Positions 7,127 to 13,850 of a stretch of DNA of 13,850 bases are shown here, piece by piece. The notes beneath the pieces are model-generated. The model made no database searches. It saw nothing but the letters and a program-made list of their open reading frames with translations, and was not told the origin of the DNA. The DNA lies in NCBI GenBank assembly GCA_030145945.1, contig JASLDK010000389.1:1-13850 (forward strand), written 5' to 3'. Source of the DNA: Nocardioides sp. GTDB taxonomy: Bacteria > Actinomycetota > Actinomycetes > Propionibacteriales > Nocardioidaceae. Every line of letters begins with the position of its first letter. Within the stretch, counting starts at the first letter, position 1. Both the position numbers and the translations under genes were made by a program.

Positions 7127-8329
7127 CTACTTGGGCGGACGGGGCTCGTCCAGCAGCGCGCCAGACGCGGCGAACTCGGCGATCTCGTCGTCGGTGTAAC
7201 CGACGGAGGCGAGGACCTCCGCGTTGTGCTGGCCGATCGTGGGCGCGGGGCGGCGCAGGACGGCGGGGGTGCGGGAGAACCGGGCGGGCAGGGGGATGTG
7301 GCGGTAGCTGCCGGCGATCGGGTGGTCGACGACCGGCATCTCGCTGAGGAGGTCCTCCAGGCTCGCGACGGGGGCGCAGGCGATGCCGCGGGCGGTGCAC
7401 CAGGCGACCCACTCTGCGGTGGAGCGGGTGCGGACGACCTCGGTCAGGAGTCGGTAGAGCTCGTCGTAGTTCTCGTTGCGGGCCTGGGGAGTGAGGATCC
7501 GGGGATCGGTGTCGGCGTCGGGCCGGCCGGCCTCGTGCAGCATCGCGGCCCAGTCGGCCTTCGTGTAGAGGACGATCTGGAGGTATCCGTCGGCGGTCGC
7601 GAAGGGGGCGCGCTGCGTGTTGAGGACGCGGGGGTAGCCAGCCGGGCCGACCGGGGGCTGTGGGACCGCGTCGAACCCGTGCATCGCGAGCACGAAGGCC
7701 GCCATGGCGTCGCGCATCGGAACCTCGACGGACTGGCCTTCGCCGGTGCGCAGCCGGTGGAACAGGGCGGCGAGGACGGCGTACGCGATGGTCAGGCCGC
7801 TGACCTCGTCGCCGACGGCCATCGGCACGCTCGCCGGCCGACCGCCGCGGCGCACGTACAGGTCGACCAGGCCGGAGGCGGCCTGGATCACGTCGTCGTA
7901 CGCCGGCGCCTCGGCCATGGGGGAGTCGGTCGGCCAGCCCTGGGCGTGGCAGTAGACGATGTCGGGCCGGACCGCGCGGAGGTCCTCGTAGGTCAGGCCG
8001 AGGCGTGCGCGTGAGCTCGGGCGGAGGTTCGTGACGAACACGTCGGCGGTCTCGACGATGCGCAGCAGTGCGGCGCGGCCCTCGTCGCGCTTGAGGTCCA
8101 GGGCGACATTGAGCTTGTTGCGCAGCACGTTCAGCGACGTCCCGCACAGATGCGGGTGCACGGGGGTGCCGAGGAAGCGGATGACATCGCCTCCGGCGGC
8201 CTCGATCGAGATCACGTCGGCCCCGAGGTCCCCGAAGATCTGGGTCGCCATCGGGCCCATCATCACTGAGGTCAGGTCGACGACACGGATGCCGTCGAGG
8301 GGTCCTCGGCTCACGGGTGCGTCGGTCAT
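7127..8329 (-). CDS. Family III CoA-transferase (CaiB/BaiF)
   Basis: A 400-residue protein, the usual size for this family, which moves CoA between carboxylic acids through an aspartyl-CoA intermediate and works as interlocked dimers. The N-terminal nucleotide-like motif is GIRVVDLTSVMMGPMATQIF (13-32), followed by LGADVISIE and VALDLKRDEG. The likely nucleophile is D174 in AVGDEVSG, in the conserved GD-x3-G arrangement. A good Shine-Dalgarno (GAGGAGAGG in the - strand sense) precedes the ATG at 8329. The gene starts 21 nt after the acyl-CoA dehydrogenase stop and ends 5 nt before the MarR start, so the three form one operon. It probably activates the acid that the neighbouring dehydrogenase then oxidises; donor and acceptor cannot be read from the sequence. 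Confidence 0.92.
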   Translation of the reverse strand: MTDAPVSRGPLDGIRVVDLTSVMMGPMATQIFGDLGADVISIEAAGGDVIRFLGTPVHPHLCGTSLNVLRNKLNVALDLKRDEGRAALLRIVETADVFVTNLRPSSRARLGLTYEDLRAVRPDIVYCHAQGWPTDSPMAEAPAYDDVIQAASGLVDLYVRRGGRPASVPMAVGDEVSGLTIAYAVLAALFHRLRTGEGQSVEVPMRDAMAAFVLAMHGFDAVPQPPVGPAGYPRVLNTQRAPFATADGYLQIVLYTKADWAAMLHEAGRPDADTDPRILTPQARNENYDELYRLLTEVVRTRSTAEWVAWCTARGIACAPVASLEDLLSEMPVVDHPIAGSYRHIPLPARFSRTPAVLRRPAPTIGQHNAEVLASVGYTDDEIAEFAASGALLDEPRPPK

Positions 8330-8350
8330 GGTCGGTCCTCTCCTCGAGGC

Positions 8351-9532
8351 TCAGTACGACTTGGGAAGTCCGAGGACCTTCTCGCTGACGTAGTTCAGGA
8401 TCATCTGCTGGTTGATGGGCGCGATCTTCTGCAGTCGGATCGTCTCGTACAGGTTCATCAGGTCGAACTCCTCGTCGAAGGCGTACCCGCCGTGCGCCTG
8501 GACGGCGGCGTCGACGGCCTCGAACGCGGAGTCGCTCGACATGTAGTAGGCCATGTTCGAGATCTGACCGGCGGGGAGGCCGGCTTCGAACTGCTCGGCG
8601 GCGCTGTAGATCATCAGCCGGGTGGCCTCGAGCTTGATCTTGGCGCGCGCCATCGGGTGGGCGACACCCTGGTAGGAGCCGATCGGGCTGCCGAACGGGG
8701 CCCGCTCCTTCGCATAGGCGATGCCCTTCTCCAGCGCGAAGATGCCGAAGCTGTAGGAGCAGATGGCGGAGGCGATCCGCTCGGGGTTGAGCGCGTCGAA
8801 CAAGTACGACGCCCCCTTGCCCGCCTCGCCGATCAGCGCCTCGGCCGGCACCCGCACGTCGTCGAAGAACACCTGCGACTGGTGGTGGGGGAGCGCGGCC
8901 CGGATCGACTGTCGGGTCAGCGTGATGCCCGGGGTGTCCATGTCGAGGACGAACAGCGACATCCCCTGCGCGGGCGCCTGCGGATCGTATGGCGACGTGC
9001 GCGCGACAAGCAGCATCCGGGCCGCCCGGTCGGCGCCGGAGATGAACGCCTTCTGGCCCTTGATCACCCAGGCGTCGCCGTCGCGTCGGGCCGAGGTGCG
9101 CATCGTGAAGCTGTTGGTCCCGGCGTCCGGCTCGGTCATCCCCATGCACGGCAGGTCCTCGCCGGTGACGGTAGGCACGACGAACCGCCGGATCTGCTCC
9201 TCGGTGCCGTACTTCAGCACTGGGACCCGGGTGAACGACGTCGCGACGAAGAAGGTCGGCGGCACACCTGCGAGGCCGAGGGTCTCCAGCATCGCGATCT
9301 CCTCGCTCAGCCCACCGCCCGAGCCACCGTGCTCCTCGGGGACGCCGATGCCGAGCAGGCCCGCGGCGGCCATCGCCGCGACGAGCTCGGTCGGCGCCCG
9401 GTCCTCGGCGACGCAGGCGCGGATGTAGCTCCGGTCGTACTGCCGGACGACGTCCTGCGTCGCCTGGCGGACGGCGCGCACGCGCTCCTCGCGCTCCTCG
9501 AGCTCGACGGATCGGTCGGCGGCCTGGGTCAT
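8351..9532 (-). CDS. Acyl-CoA dehydrogenase with catalytic base apparently in the long-chain/isovaleryl position
   Basis: A 393-residue FAD-dependent acyl-CoA dehydrogenase. The FAD/substrate motifs GMTEPDAGTNS (131-141), GQKAFISGAD (159-168), RAPFGSPIGSYQ (277-288) and QAHGGYAF (345-352) are all present. The canonical base position is lost: where medium-chain enzymes have KIYQIYEG, this one has KIAPINQQ (369-376), giving Gln at 375. Instead E251 in LNPERIA aligns with the Glu of isovaleryl- and long-chain dehydrogenases (medium-chain T255 position). The enzyme is therefore probably active, with a different substrate preference from the one at 5076-6221. The ATG at 9532 has GAGGAGA just upstream on the - strand. 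It is the first gene of the operon with the CoA-transferase and MarR regulator, transcribed away from the divergent promoter region. Confidence 0.92.
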   Translation of the reverse strand: MTQAADRSVELEEREERVRAVRQATQDVVRQYDRSYIRACVAEDRAPTELVAAMAAAGLLGIGVPEEHGGSGGGLSEEIAMLETLGLAGVPPTFFVATSFTRVPVLKYGTEEQIRRFVVPTVTGEDLPCMGMTEPDAGTNSFTMRTSARRDGDAWVIKGQKAFISGADRAARMLLVARTSPYDPQAPAQGMSLFVLDMDTPGITLTRQSIRAALPHHQSQVFFDDVRVPAEALIGEAGKGASYLFDALNPERIASAICSYSFGIFALEKGIAYAKERAPFGSPIGSYQGVAHPMARAKIKLEATRLMIYSAAEQFEAGLPAGQISNMAYYMSSDSAFEAVDAAVQAHGGYAFDEEFDLMNLYETIRLQKIAPINQQMILNYVSEKVLGLPKSY

Positions 9533-9533
9533 C

Positions 9534-9543
9534 GGAGATCTCC
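9534..9543. promoter_or_regulatory. 10-bp palindrome over the Shine-Dalgarno of the - strand operon
   Basis: GGAGATCTCC is a perfect palindrome directly before the acyl-CoA dehydrogenase start codon and overlaps its GGAGA ribosome site. A self-paired form could hide the site, but 10 bp with no loop is weak, so this may be coincidence. Confidence 0.25.
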
Positions 9544-9570
9544 TCGCGGTGGTGGGGTGCCCACACCCTG

Positions 9571-9586
9571 CGTGATGGGTATCACG
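9571..9586. promoter_or_regulatory. 16-bp 6-4-6 palindrome in the divergent promoter region, candidate MarR operator
   Basis: CGTGAT (9571-9576) and ATCACG (9581-9586) are exact inverse complements around GGGT. Size and symmetry suit a winged-helix dimer. It lies 39 nt upstream of the - strand acyl-CoA dehydrogenase start and 114 nt upstream of the + strand operon, so one bound MarR dimer could control both directions. A smaller inverted repeat (GTGGG/CCCAC, 9552-9564) lies beside it. Assignment to the MarR gene at 6639-7121 is inferred from synteny. Confidence 0.55.
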
Positions 9587-9598
9587 ACCGTCGCGGGT

Positions 9599-9629
9599 CC
9601 CCCGGGCCCCCGCCGCGGGGGCCCGGGGG
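9599..9629. repeat. Perfect 31-nt GC-only palindrome midway between divergent operons
   Basis: Arms of 15 nt (9599-9613 and 9615-9629) pair without mismatch around a single central C at 9614, and pairing resumes beyond one mismatch (9596-9597 with 9631-9632). Every base in the arms is G or C, in alternating C5-G3-C5 blocks. As RNA it gives a stem of about 14 bp with a 3-nt loop on either strand; as DNA it could form a cruciform. The centre is 82 nt from the - strand start and 86 nt from the + strand start. No T-run follows. It may be a leader hairpin, attenuator, insulator or a dispersed genomic repeat. Confidence 0.85.
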
Positions 9630-9699
9630 CCCTGCCGTCGTCCCGGTGCTGTCGCGAGGGTGGCGTGGCCGTACCGATGCCGCGGAAGGAGCTGTCACG

Positions 9700-11997
9700 A
9701 TGCCGACCTCGTCGTGCCGGAGCAGCCTGGGCTGGCTGCGAGTGGTCGACCTGTCGGAGGGGCTCGGCGCGGCGTACTGCGCCCGGCTGCTCCACGACGC
9801 CGGCGCCCGGGTGACCCACCTGGGCCCACCGCTGGCCAAGCCAGCCGGCCTCGACGCCTTCCTCCGTCGCGGCCAGGCCCGCGGACCCGCTCCGGCCACG
9901 GTCGACGTCCTGGAGGGGCAGCTGGCCGGTGTGCAGGTGCTCATCGACGACGGCCGGCTGGACGACGACGCGCGGACCCGGCTGCGCCGGACCCATCCCA
10001 CCCTGGTGCTGGTGTGCCTGCGGCCGTTCGGGCTGGGCACCGGTCCGGAACGGCCCGCCACGGACTTCACGCTGCAGGCGTACGCCGGGGTCGCCAGCCA
10101 GCACGGCCTCGCAGAGCGGAGTCCGCTGTGGGCGGCCGGCGAGCTGGGCGGCTGGATCTCGGGCAGCTATGCGGCCGTGGCCGCTCTGGCCGCGGCGCGG
10201 CGCAGCGCGACCCAGGGCGTCGGCGACTTCGTCGACCTATCGACGGCCGAGGCGCTGTTCGCCACCATGACCGCGGTCATGTCGGTGTGGGACAGCCTGG
10301 GCGGTGAGCGTCCGCGCGATCCTGAGCGGATGACGCCGTTGCCCGGCGTGGAGCGGGCGGCGGACGGCTACATCGGCATCGTGACCACCCAGCAGCAGAC
10401 GTTCGACGCGTTCCTGGCGATGATCGGCCGCCCCGACCTCCTCGGCGAGCCCGCACTCGCGCATCCGTTCGCCCGGGCCCGCCAGCGCAGCCGGCTGCAG
10501 TCGTCGATCGACGACTGGTTCCTCCCGCGCAGCCGCGCCGAGATCGCGGCCGAGGCAGCCGACCGTCGGCTGCCGGTCTCCGAGGTCCTGGCGCCCGCGG
10601 ACCTGCTGAGCAACGAGCACTACACCCATCGCCGGATCTACCAGGCCGACGAGCACGGCGTGCCCCGCCCGCGCTCGCCCCTCGTGTACGACGGCGTCCT
10701 GCCGTCGGCGCCGGAGCCGCGCGAAGTGCGTCTTCCGCCCGCCGCGTCACCCGACGCGGGTCTGCCACTCCAGGGCCTGCGGGTGCTGGACCTCTCGATC
10801 TGGTGGGCCGGTTCCGCCGCCACCCAGCTGCTCGCCGCCCTGGGCGCGGACGTCGTGAAGGTCGAGTCGTTGAGCCACCTCGACGGCAGTCGGCACCGGT
10901 CGGCGCGGCCGGGCGCCGACCGGTGGTGGGAGTGGAGCTGGCTGTACGCCGCCGCCAACACCGGCAAGCGCAGCGTCACCCTCGACGCGCGCGATCCCGA
11001 CGGGCTGGCCGCGATCTGGGACCTGGTCGAGCGCTCCGACATCGTCCTGGAGAACTTCACCCCCGGAGTCCTCGACGGCTGGGGCCTGACCTGGGCCGAG
11101 ATCCGGCGGCGGGCTCCGGGCACCAGCCTGGTGCAGATGCCCGCCTTCGGCCTCGACGGCCCGTGGCGGTCACGACGCGGATTCGACCCGACGATCTCCC
11201 AGGCGACCGGGCTGGCCTGGACGAGTGGGTACGCCGACGGCCCACCCATGGCGCCGAAAAGCATCTGCGACCCCTTGGTCGGCATCCACGCCGCCTTCGC
11301 GGCGCTGGTGGCCTGGGACGAGACCCGCCAGTCGGGCCGGGGGCACCACGTCGAGTGTGCGATGAGCGACGTGATGGCGACGGTGTCCGCCGCGAGCGTG
11401 CAGGCGTCCGTCACCGACGAGGGGGAACCGACCCGGCGCGGCAACCGCGGTGAGGATGCCCCGCAGGGTCTGTACGCCTGCGACGGCGACGACGCGTGGC
11501 TCGCCGTGGCGGTCGACTCCGAACACGCCTGGCGCGGCCTGTGCATCGCACTGGGGCAGGAGGGGTGGCTCGCCGAGGAACTGCTGGCCACGGTGGCGGG
11601 ACGCCGGCGTGCCCACGACCGGCTCGACGAGGTCATCGGCGCGTGGGCCGCCGGGCGCGACGCCGAGTCCGCAGCTGCCGCGCTGCGCGCGCACGGCGTG
11701 GCGGCCGAGCGCCTGCGCAGCGTCGCCGAGGCGGCCGGGTCGGAGATCTTCGCCGGCCGCGGCTTCGTGGAGCAGGTCGACCGCGCCGTCACCGGGCCGG
11801 TCGACCTGCCAGGCCTGCCGTTTCGGATGGCGAGCCGGCCGGGGCCCTGGCACCGGACCCCCGCACCGCGTCTGGGCCAACACAACAAAGACGTGCTGTG
11901 CGAGCAGCTGGAGAGGAGTCAGCAGTGGTGGCAGGAGATGGTGGATCGGGGGACGGTGGGCGAGACGCCGGCGCCGGTGGACGGGGCGACGCGATGA
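9700..11997 (+). CDS. Tandem two-domain CaiB/BaiF (family III CoA-transferase) protein
   Basis: A 765-residue protein made of two CaiB/BaiF units, about 10-345 and 357-745. The C-terminal half is orthodox: GLRVLDLSIWWAGSAATQLLAALGADVVKVES (359-390), VTLDARDPDG, and the nucleophile D524 in SICDPLVG. The N-terminal half keeps the fold signature (LRVVDLSEGLGAAYCARLL) but at the Asp position it reads GELGGWISG, with Gly151 in place of Asp, and its CoA-binding loops are shortened. Family III enzymes are interlocked dimers, so this may be a covalent pseudo-dimer with one active site. I chose ATG 9700 for the GGAAGGAG at 9684-9691 and because homology starts right after it; an in-frame ATG at 9646 would add 18 unrelated residues. 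The stop overlaps the next start by 4 nt. CoA transferase and racemase activity cannot be told apart from sequence alone. Confidence 0.88.
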   Translation: MPTSSCRSSLGWLRVVDLSEGLGAAYCARLLHDAGARVTHLGPPLAKPAGLDAFLRRGQARGPAPATVDVLEGQLAGVQVLIDDGRLDDDARTRLRRTHPTLVLVCLRPFGLGTGPERPATDFTLQAYAGVASQHGLAERSPLWAAGELGGWISGSYAAVAALAAARRSATQGVGDFVDLSTAEALFATMTAVMSVWDSLGGERPRDPERMTPLPGVERAADGYIGIVTTQQQTFDAFLAMIGRPDLLGEPALAHPFARARQRSRLQSSIDDWFLPRSRAEIAAEAADRRLPVSEVLAPADLLSNEHYTHRRIYQADEHGVPRPRSPLVYDGVLPSAPEPREVRLPPAASPDAGLPLQGLRVLDLSIWWAGSAATQLLAALGADVVKVESLSHLDGSRHRSARPGADRWWEWSWLYAAANTGKRSVTLDARDPDGLAAIWDLVERSDIVLENFTPGVLDGWGLTWAEIRRRAPGTSLVQMPAFGLDGPWRSRRGFDPTISQATGLAWTSGYADGPPMAPKSICDPLVGIHAAFAALVAWDETRQSGRGHHVECAMSDVMATVSAASVQASVTDEGEPTRRGNRGEDAPQGLYACDGDDAWLAVAVDSEHAWRGLCIALGQEGWLAEELLATVAGRRRAHDRLDEVIGAWAAGRDAESAAAALRAHGVAAERLRSVAEAAGSEIFAGRGFVEQVDRAVTGPVDLPGLPFRMASRPGPWHRTPAPRLGQHNKDVLCEQLERSQQWWQEMVDRGTVGETPAPVDGATR

Positions 11998-13133
11998 GCG
12001 GCGGCCCGTTGGCCGGCCTGCGCGTCGTCGAGCTGGCCGGGCTCGGGCCCTGCCCGTTCGCCGCGATGCTGCTCGCCGACCTCGGCGCCGAGGTGATCCG
12101 CGTCGACCGGGCCGCCGACGTGGGGCGTGCCGGCGCCGGTCCCGACCTGCTCGGCCGCAACCGGGACTCGATCGCCCTCGACCTGAAGCAGCCCGAGGGC
12201 GTCGCCGTCCTGCTCGACCTGGTGGCCGACGCCGACGTCCTCCTCGAGGGCCATCGTCCCGGCGTCGCCGAGCGGCTCGGCTTCGGTCCCGAGGTGTGCT
12301 GGCAGCGCAACCCGGGCCTCGTCTACGGGCGGGCCACCGGCTGGGGCCAGGAGGGGCCGCTGGCCCACACGGCTGGCCACGACATCAACTACATCGCACT
12401 GACCGGCGCCCTCGCCGCCATCGGCCGCCACGGCGAGCCGCCGACCCCGCCGCTGGCGCTGGTGGGCGACTTCGCCGGCGGCGGCATGATGCTGGCGTTC
12501 GGGGTGCTGGCGGCCCGGCACGAGGCACGCTCCTCGGGACGAGGCCAGGTCGTCGACGCGGCGGTCGTCGACGGCGTGGCGGTGATGATGTCGTACTTCT
12601 ACGGCCGTCACGCCCAGGGCGCGTGGTCCCTGGAGCGCGGTACGAACGCCGCCGACTCGGGGTCCCACTTCTACAACGCCTACGAGTGCTCCGACGGGAA
12701 GTACCTCTCGGTCGGGTCGGTCGAGCCCAAGTTCTACGCCCGGCTGCTGGTGGCGCTCGATGTCGGCGAGCTCGATCCCGCCGACCAACGCGACCCCGCG
12801 ACCTGGCCGCACGCCAAGGCCACCCTCGCCCGGGTCTTCCGGACCCGTCCCCGCGACGAGTGGGAGCGGCTGCTGGCCGAGCACGACCTGTGCAGCGCGC
12901 CGGTCCTCACCATGGAGGAGGCGCCCCGGCACCCCCACCATCGAGCGCGACGGACCTTCGTCGAGGTCGACGGAGTGGTCCAGGGGGCGCCTGCTCCGCG
13001 GTTCAGCAGGACACCGGGCAGCATCCGCCGCCCGGCTCCCCGACCCGGTGAGGACACCGACACCGTGCTCGCCGGCCGGGGGTACGACGAGGCGCGCCTG
13101 GCACGGCTGCGCGAGATGGGAGCGATCCGATGA
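11994..13133 (+). CDS. Alpha-methylacyl-CoA racemase-like protein (CaiB/BaiF fold)
   Basis: A 379-residue protein predicted to interconvert the R and S forms of 2-methyl-branched acyl-CoA esters. Although it shares the CaiB fold, it carries the racemase signature: GHDINYIALTGAL at 128-140, GDFAGGGMML at 158-167 and YECSDGKYLSVGSVEPKFY at 230-248. H129, D159 and E244 fall at a constant +3 offset from the catalytic H126, D156 and E241 of the Mycobacterium tuberculosis enzyme, so it should be active. The ATG at 11994 overlaps the preceding stop (ATGA), and its own stop overlaps the hydrolase start in the same way. Racemisation before dehydrogenation is the usual step for 2-methyl acids from isoprenoids, sterol side chains or branched fatty acids, which suggests a methyl-branched substrate for this operon. 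Confidence 0.92.
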   Translation: MSGGPLAGLRVVELAGLGPCPFAAMLLADLGAEVIRVDRAADVGRAGAGPDLLGRNRDSIALDLKQPEGVAVLLDLVADADVLLEGHRPGVAERLGFGPEVCWQRNPGLVYGRATGWGQEGPLAHTAGHDINYIALTGALAAIGRHGEPPTPPLALVGDFAGGGMMLAFGVLAARHEARSSGRGQVVDAAVVDGVAVMMSYFYGRHAQGAWSLERGTNAADSGSHFYNAYECSDGKYLSVGSVEPKFYARLLVALDVGELDPADQRDPATWPHAKATLARVFRTRPRDEWERLLAEHDLCSAPVLTMEEAPRHPHHRARRTFVEVDGVVQGAPAPRFSRTPGSIRRPAPRPGEDTDTVLAGRGYDEARLARLREMGAIR

Positions 13134-13850
13134 CCACCTGGGCCGGAGCGGACGACGTGACGCTCGTCGGTGACGTGTACGGCGACCCGGCGAGCCCGCC
13201 CGTCGTCTTCCTGCACGGCGGCGGACAGCGCCGGCACGCCTGGACGACGGTGGCGCGGGAGATCGCCGCGCGCGGCTTCCACTCCGTCGTGTACGACGCG
13301 CGCGGGCACGGCGACTCGTCGTGGGCCGGCGCCGGACGGTACCGGCTCGAGCACTTCAGCGCGGACCTCGAGGCGCTGCTGGCCCGGCTCGACCGGCCCG
13401 CGGTCCTGGTCGGCGCCTCGCTGGGAGGGCTGACGTCGATGGTCGCCGCGGGGGAGCGGGCCTGCCGGCGGATCGCCGGTGTGGTCCTCGTCGACATCCT
13501 GCCCGCGATGGACATCGGCGGGGCCTCCCGAATCCGGGACTTCATGGTGTCGCGGGCGCTCGACGGATTCGGGACGCTCGAGGAGGCGGCCGACGCGATC
13601 TCGTCCTTTAACCCGCACCGGGCCCGCAAGCCCGGCGTCGAGGGCCTGCGCAAGAACATGCGCGAGCGGGACGGACGCTGGTTCTGGCACTGGGACCCGG
13701 CCTTCATGGGCGGCGTCGGCGACCTGCCGGTCAACCGGGTCAGCGACCCGGTCCGGCTCGAGGCGGCGGCCGACGCGATGGTCGCCGCGGAGGTGCCAGT
13801 GATGCTGGTGCGCGGTCAGATGAGCGAGCTGATCAGCGCGGAGGAGGCCG
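13130..13850 (+). CDS. Alpha/beta hydrolase, 3' truncated by window
   Basis: The frame opens with ATG at 13130, overlapping the racemase stop (ATGA) with GGGAG at 13118-13122, and stays open to the window end, giving 240 residues. Residues 25-32 (VVFLHGGG) carry the oxyanion-hole motif, YDARGHGDS (55-63) the usual second strand and turn, and the nucleophile elbow is GASLGG with S97. The segment VPVMLVRGQMSELI (222-235) precedes the acid position, where E233 stands instead of the commoner Asp. The catalytic His would lie in the roughly 45 missing residues. RDGRWFWHWDP (180-190) is typical of a cap-domain group annotated loosely as epoxide hydrolases, esterases or peroxidase-like hydrolases. 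In this operon it may release a CoA ester or lactone, or cleave a C-C bond; I cannot choose between these. Confidence 0.88.
   Translation, partial: MTTWAGADDVTLVGDVYGDPASPPVVFLHGGGQRRHAWTTVAREIAARGFHSVVYDARGHGDSSWAGAGRYRLEHFSADLEALLARLDRPAVLVGASLGGLTSMVAAGERACRRIAGVVLVDILPAMDIGGASRIRDFMVSRALDGFGTLEEAADAISSFNPHRARKPGVEGLRKNMRERDGRWFWHWDPAFMGGVGDLPVNRVSDPVRLEAAADAMVAAEVPVMLVRGQMSELISAEEA

Noticed and set aside
6639..9566. A single 975-codon open frame on the - strand
   Set aside because: Only its last 160 codons (from ATG 7121) look like protein, the MarR regulator. The rest is Arg/Pro/Gly-rich and out of frame with two clear genes, a typical effect of high GC.
9646..9699. ATG at 9646 as start of the tandem CaiB/BaiF protein
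   Set aside because: The 18 extra residues are not family-like, and GGAAGGAG stands 8 nt before ATG 9700.
11496..11993. Upstream extension of the racemase frame into the tandem CaiB gene
   Set aside because: The extension is Arg/Gly-rich shadow sequence of the preceding gene; the 4-nt ATGA overlap and normal length fix the start at 11994.
1..13850. CRISPR array, tRNA, rRNA or riboswitch
   Set aside because: No regularly spaced direct repeats, tRNA-like cloverleaf or conserved rRNA segment were seen, and untranslated leaders are too short or too GC-rich to support a riboswitch call.

Overview
The window is very GC-rich (codon third positions almost always G or C) and densely packed, with same-strand genes overlapping by 4 nt (ATGA/GTGA). 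Together with the gene content (a fused alpha/beta 2-oxoacid dehydrogenase E1, many acyl-CoA enzymes, TetR and MarR regulators) this suggests a catabolically versatile high-GC actinobacterium, for example a Nocardioides-like soil organism. That placement is inference. No rRNA, tRNA, CRISPR array or intact mobile element was seen.

Block A (1-3836, + strand) holds the 3' part of a fused E1 alpha-beta 2-oxoacid dehydrogenase, a strongly reduced E2-like protein (no complete lipoyl domain, catalytic His motif lost), an enoyl-CoA hydratase and a TetR-family regulator. The first three overlap by 4 nt each. Block B (4016-6221, + strand) follows a perfect 16-bp palindrome, a likely TetR operator, and holds a zinc-dependent butanediol-dehydrogenase-like enzyme and an acyl-CoA dehydrogenase with the canonical catalytic Glu. 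A gene-free stretch (6222-6638) with several inverted repeats separates this half from the next at a convergent junction.

Block C (9532 down to 6639, - strand) is an operon of an acyl-CoA dehydrogenase with its catalytic base apparently in the isovaleryl/long-chain type position, a family III (CaiB/BaiF) CoA-transferase, and a MarR regulator. Block D (9700 to the window end, + strand) is divergent from it: a tandem two-domain CaiB/BaiF protein whose N-terminal half lacks the nucleophilic Asp, an alpha-methylacyl-CoA racemase-like protein with its active-site residues, and an alpha/beta hydrolase that runs off the end. The 167-nt divergent region carries a 6-4-6 palindrome (candidate MarR operator) and a perfect 31-nt GC-only palindrome almost exactly midway between the two start codons.

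Read together, blocks C and D look like a MarR-controlled route for a branched carboxylic acid: CoA transfer, racemisation at the alpha carbon, alpha-beta dehydrogenation, and release or ring/ester hydrolysis by the hydrolase. Blocks A and B could supply hydration, alcohol oxidation and thiamine-dependent 2-oxo cleavage. The substrate cannot be read from the sequence, and no E3 or intact lipoyl-domain gene is in the window.
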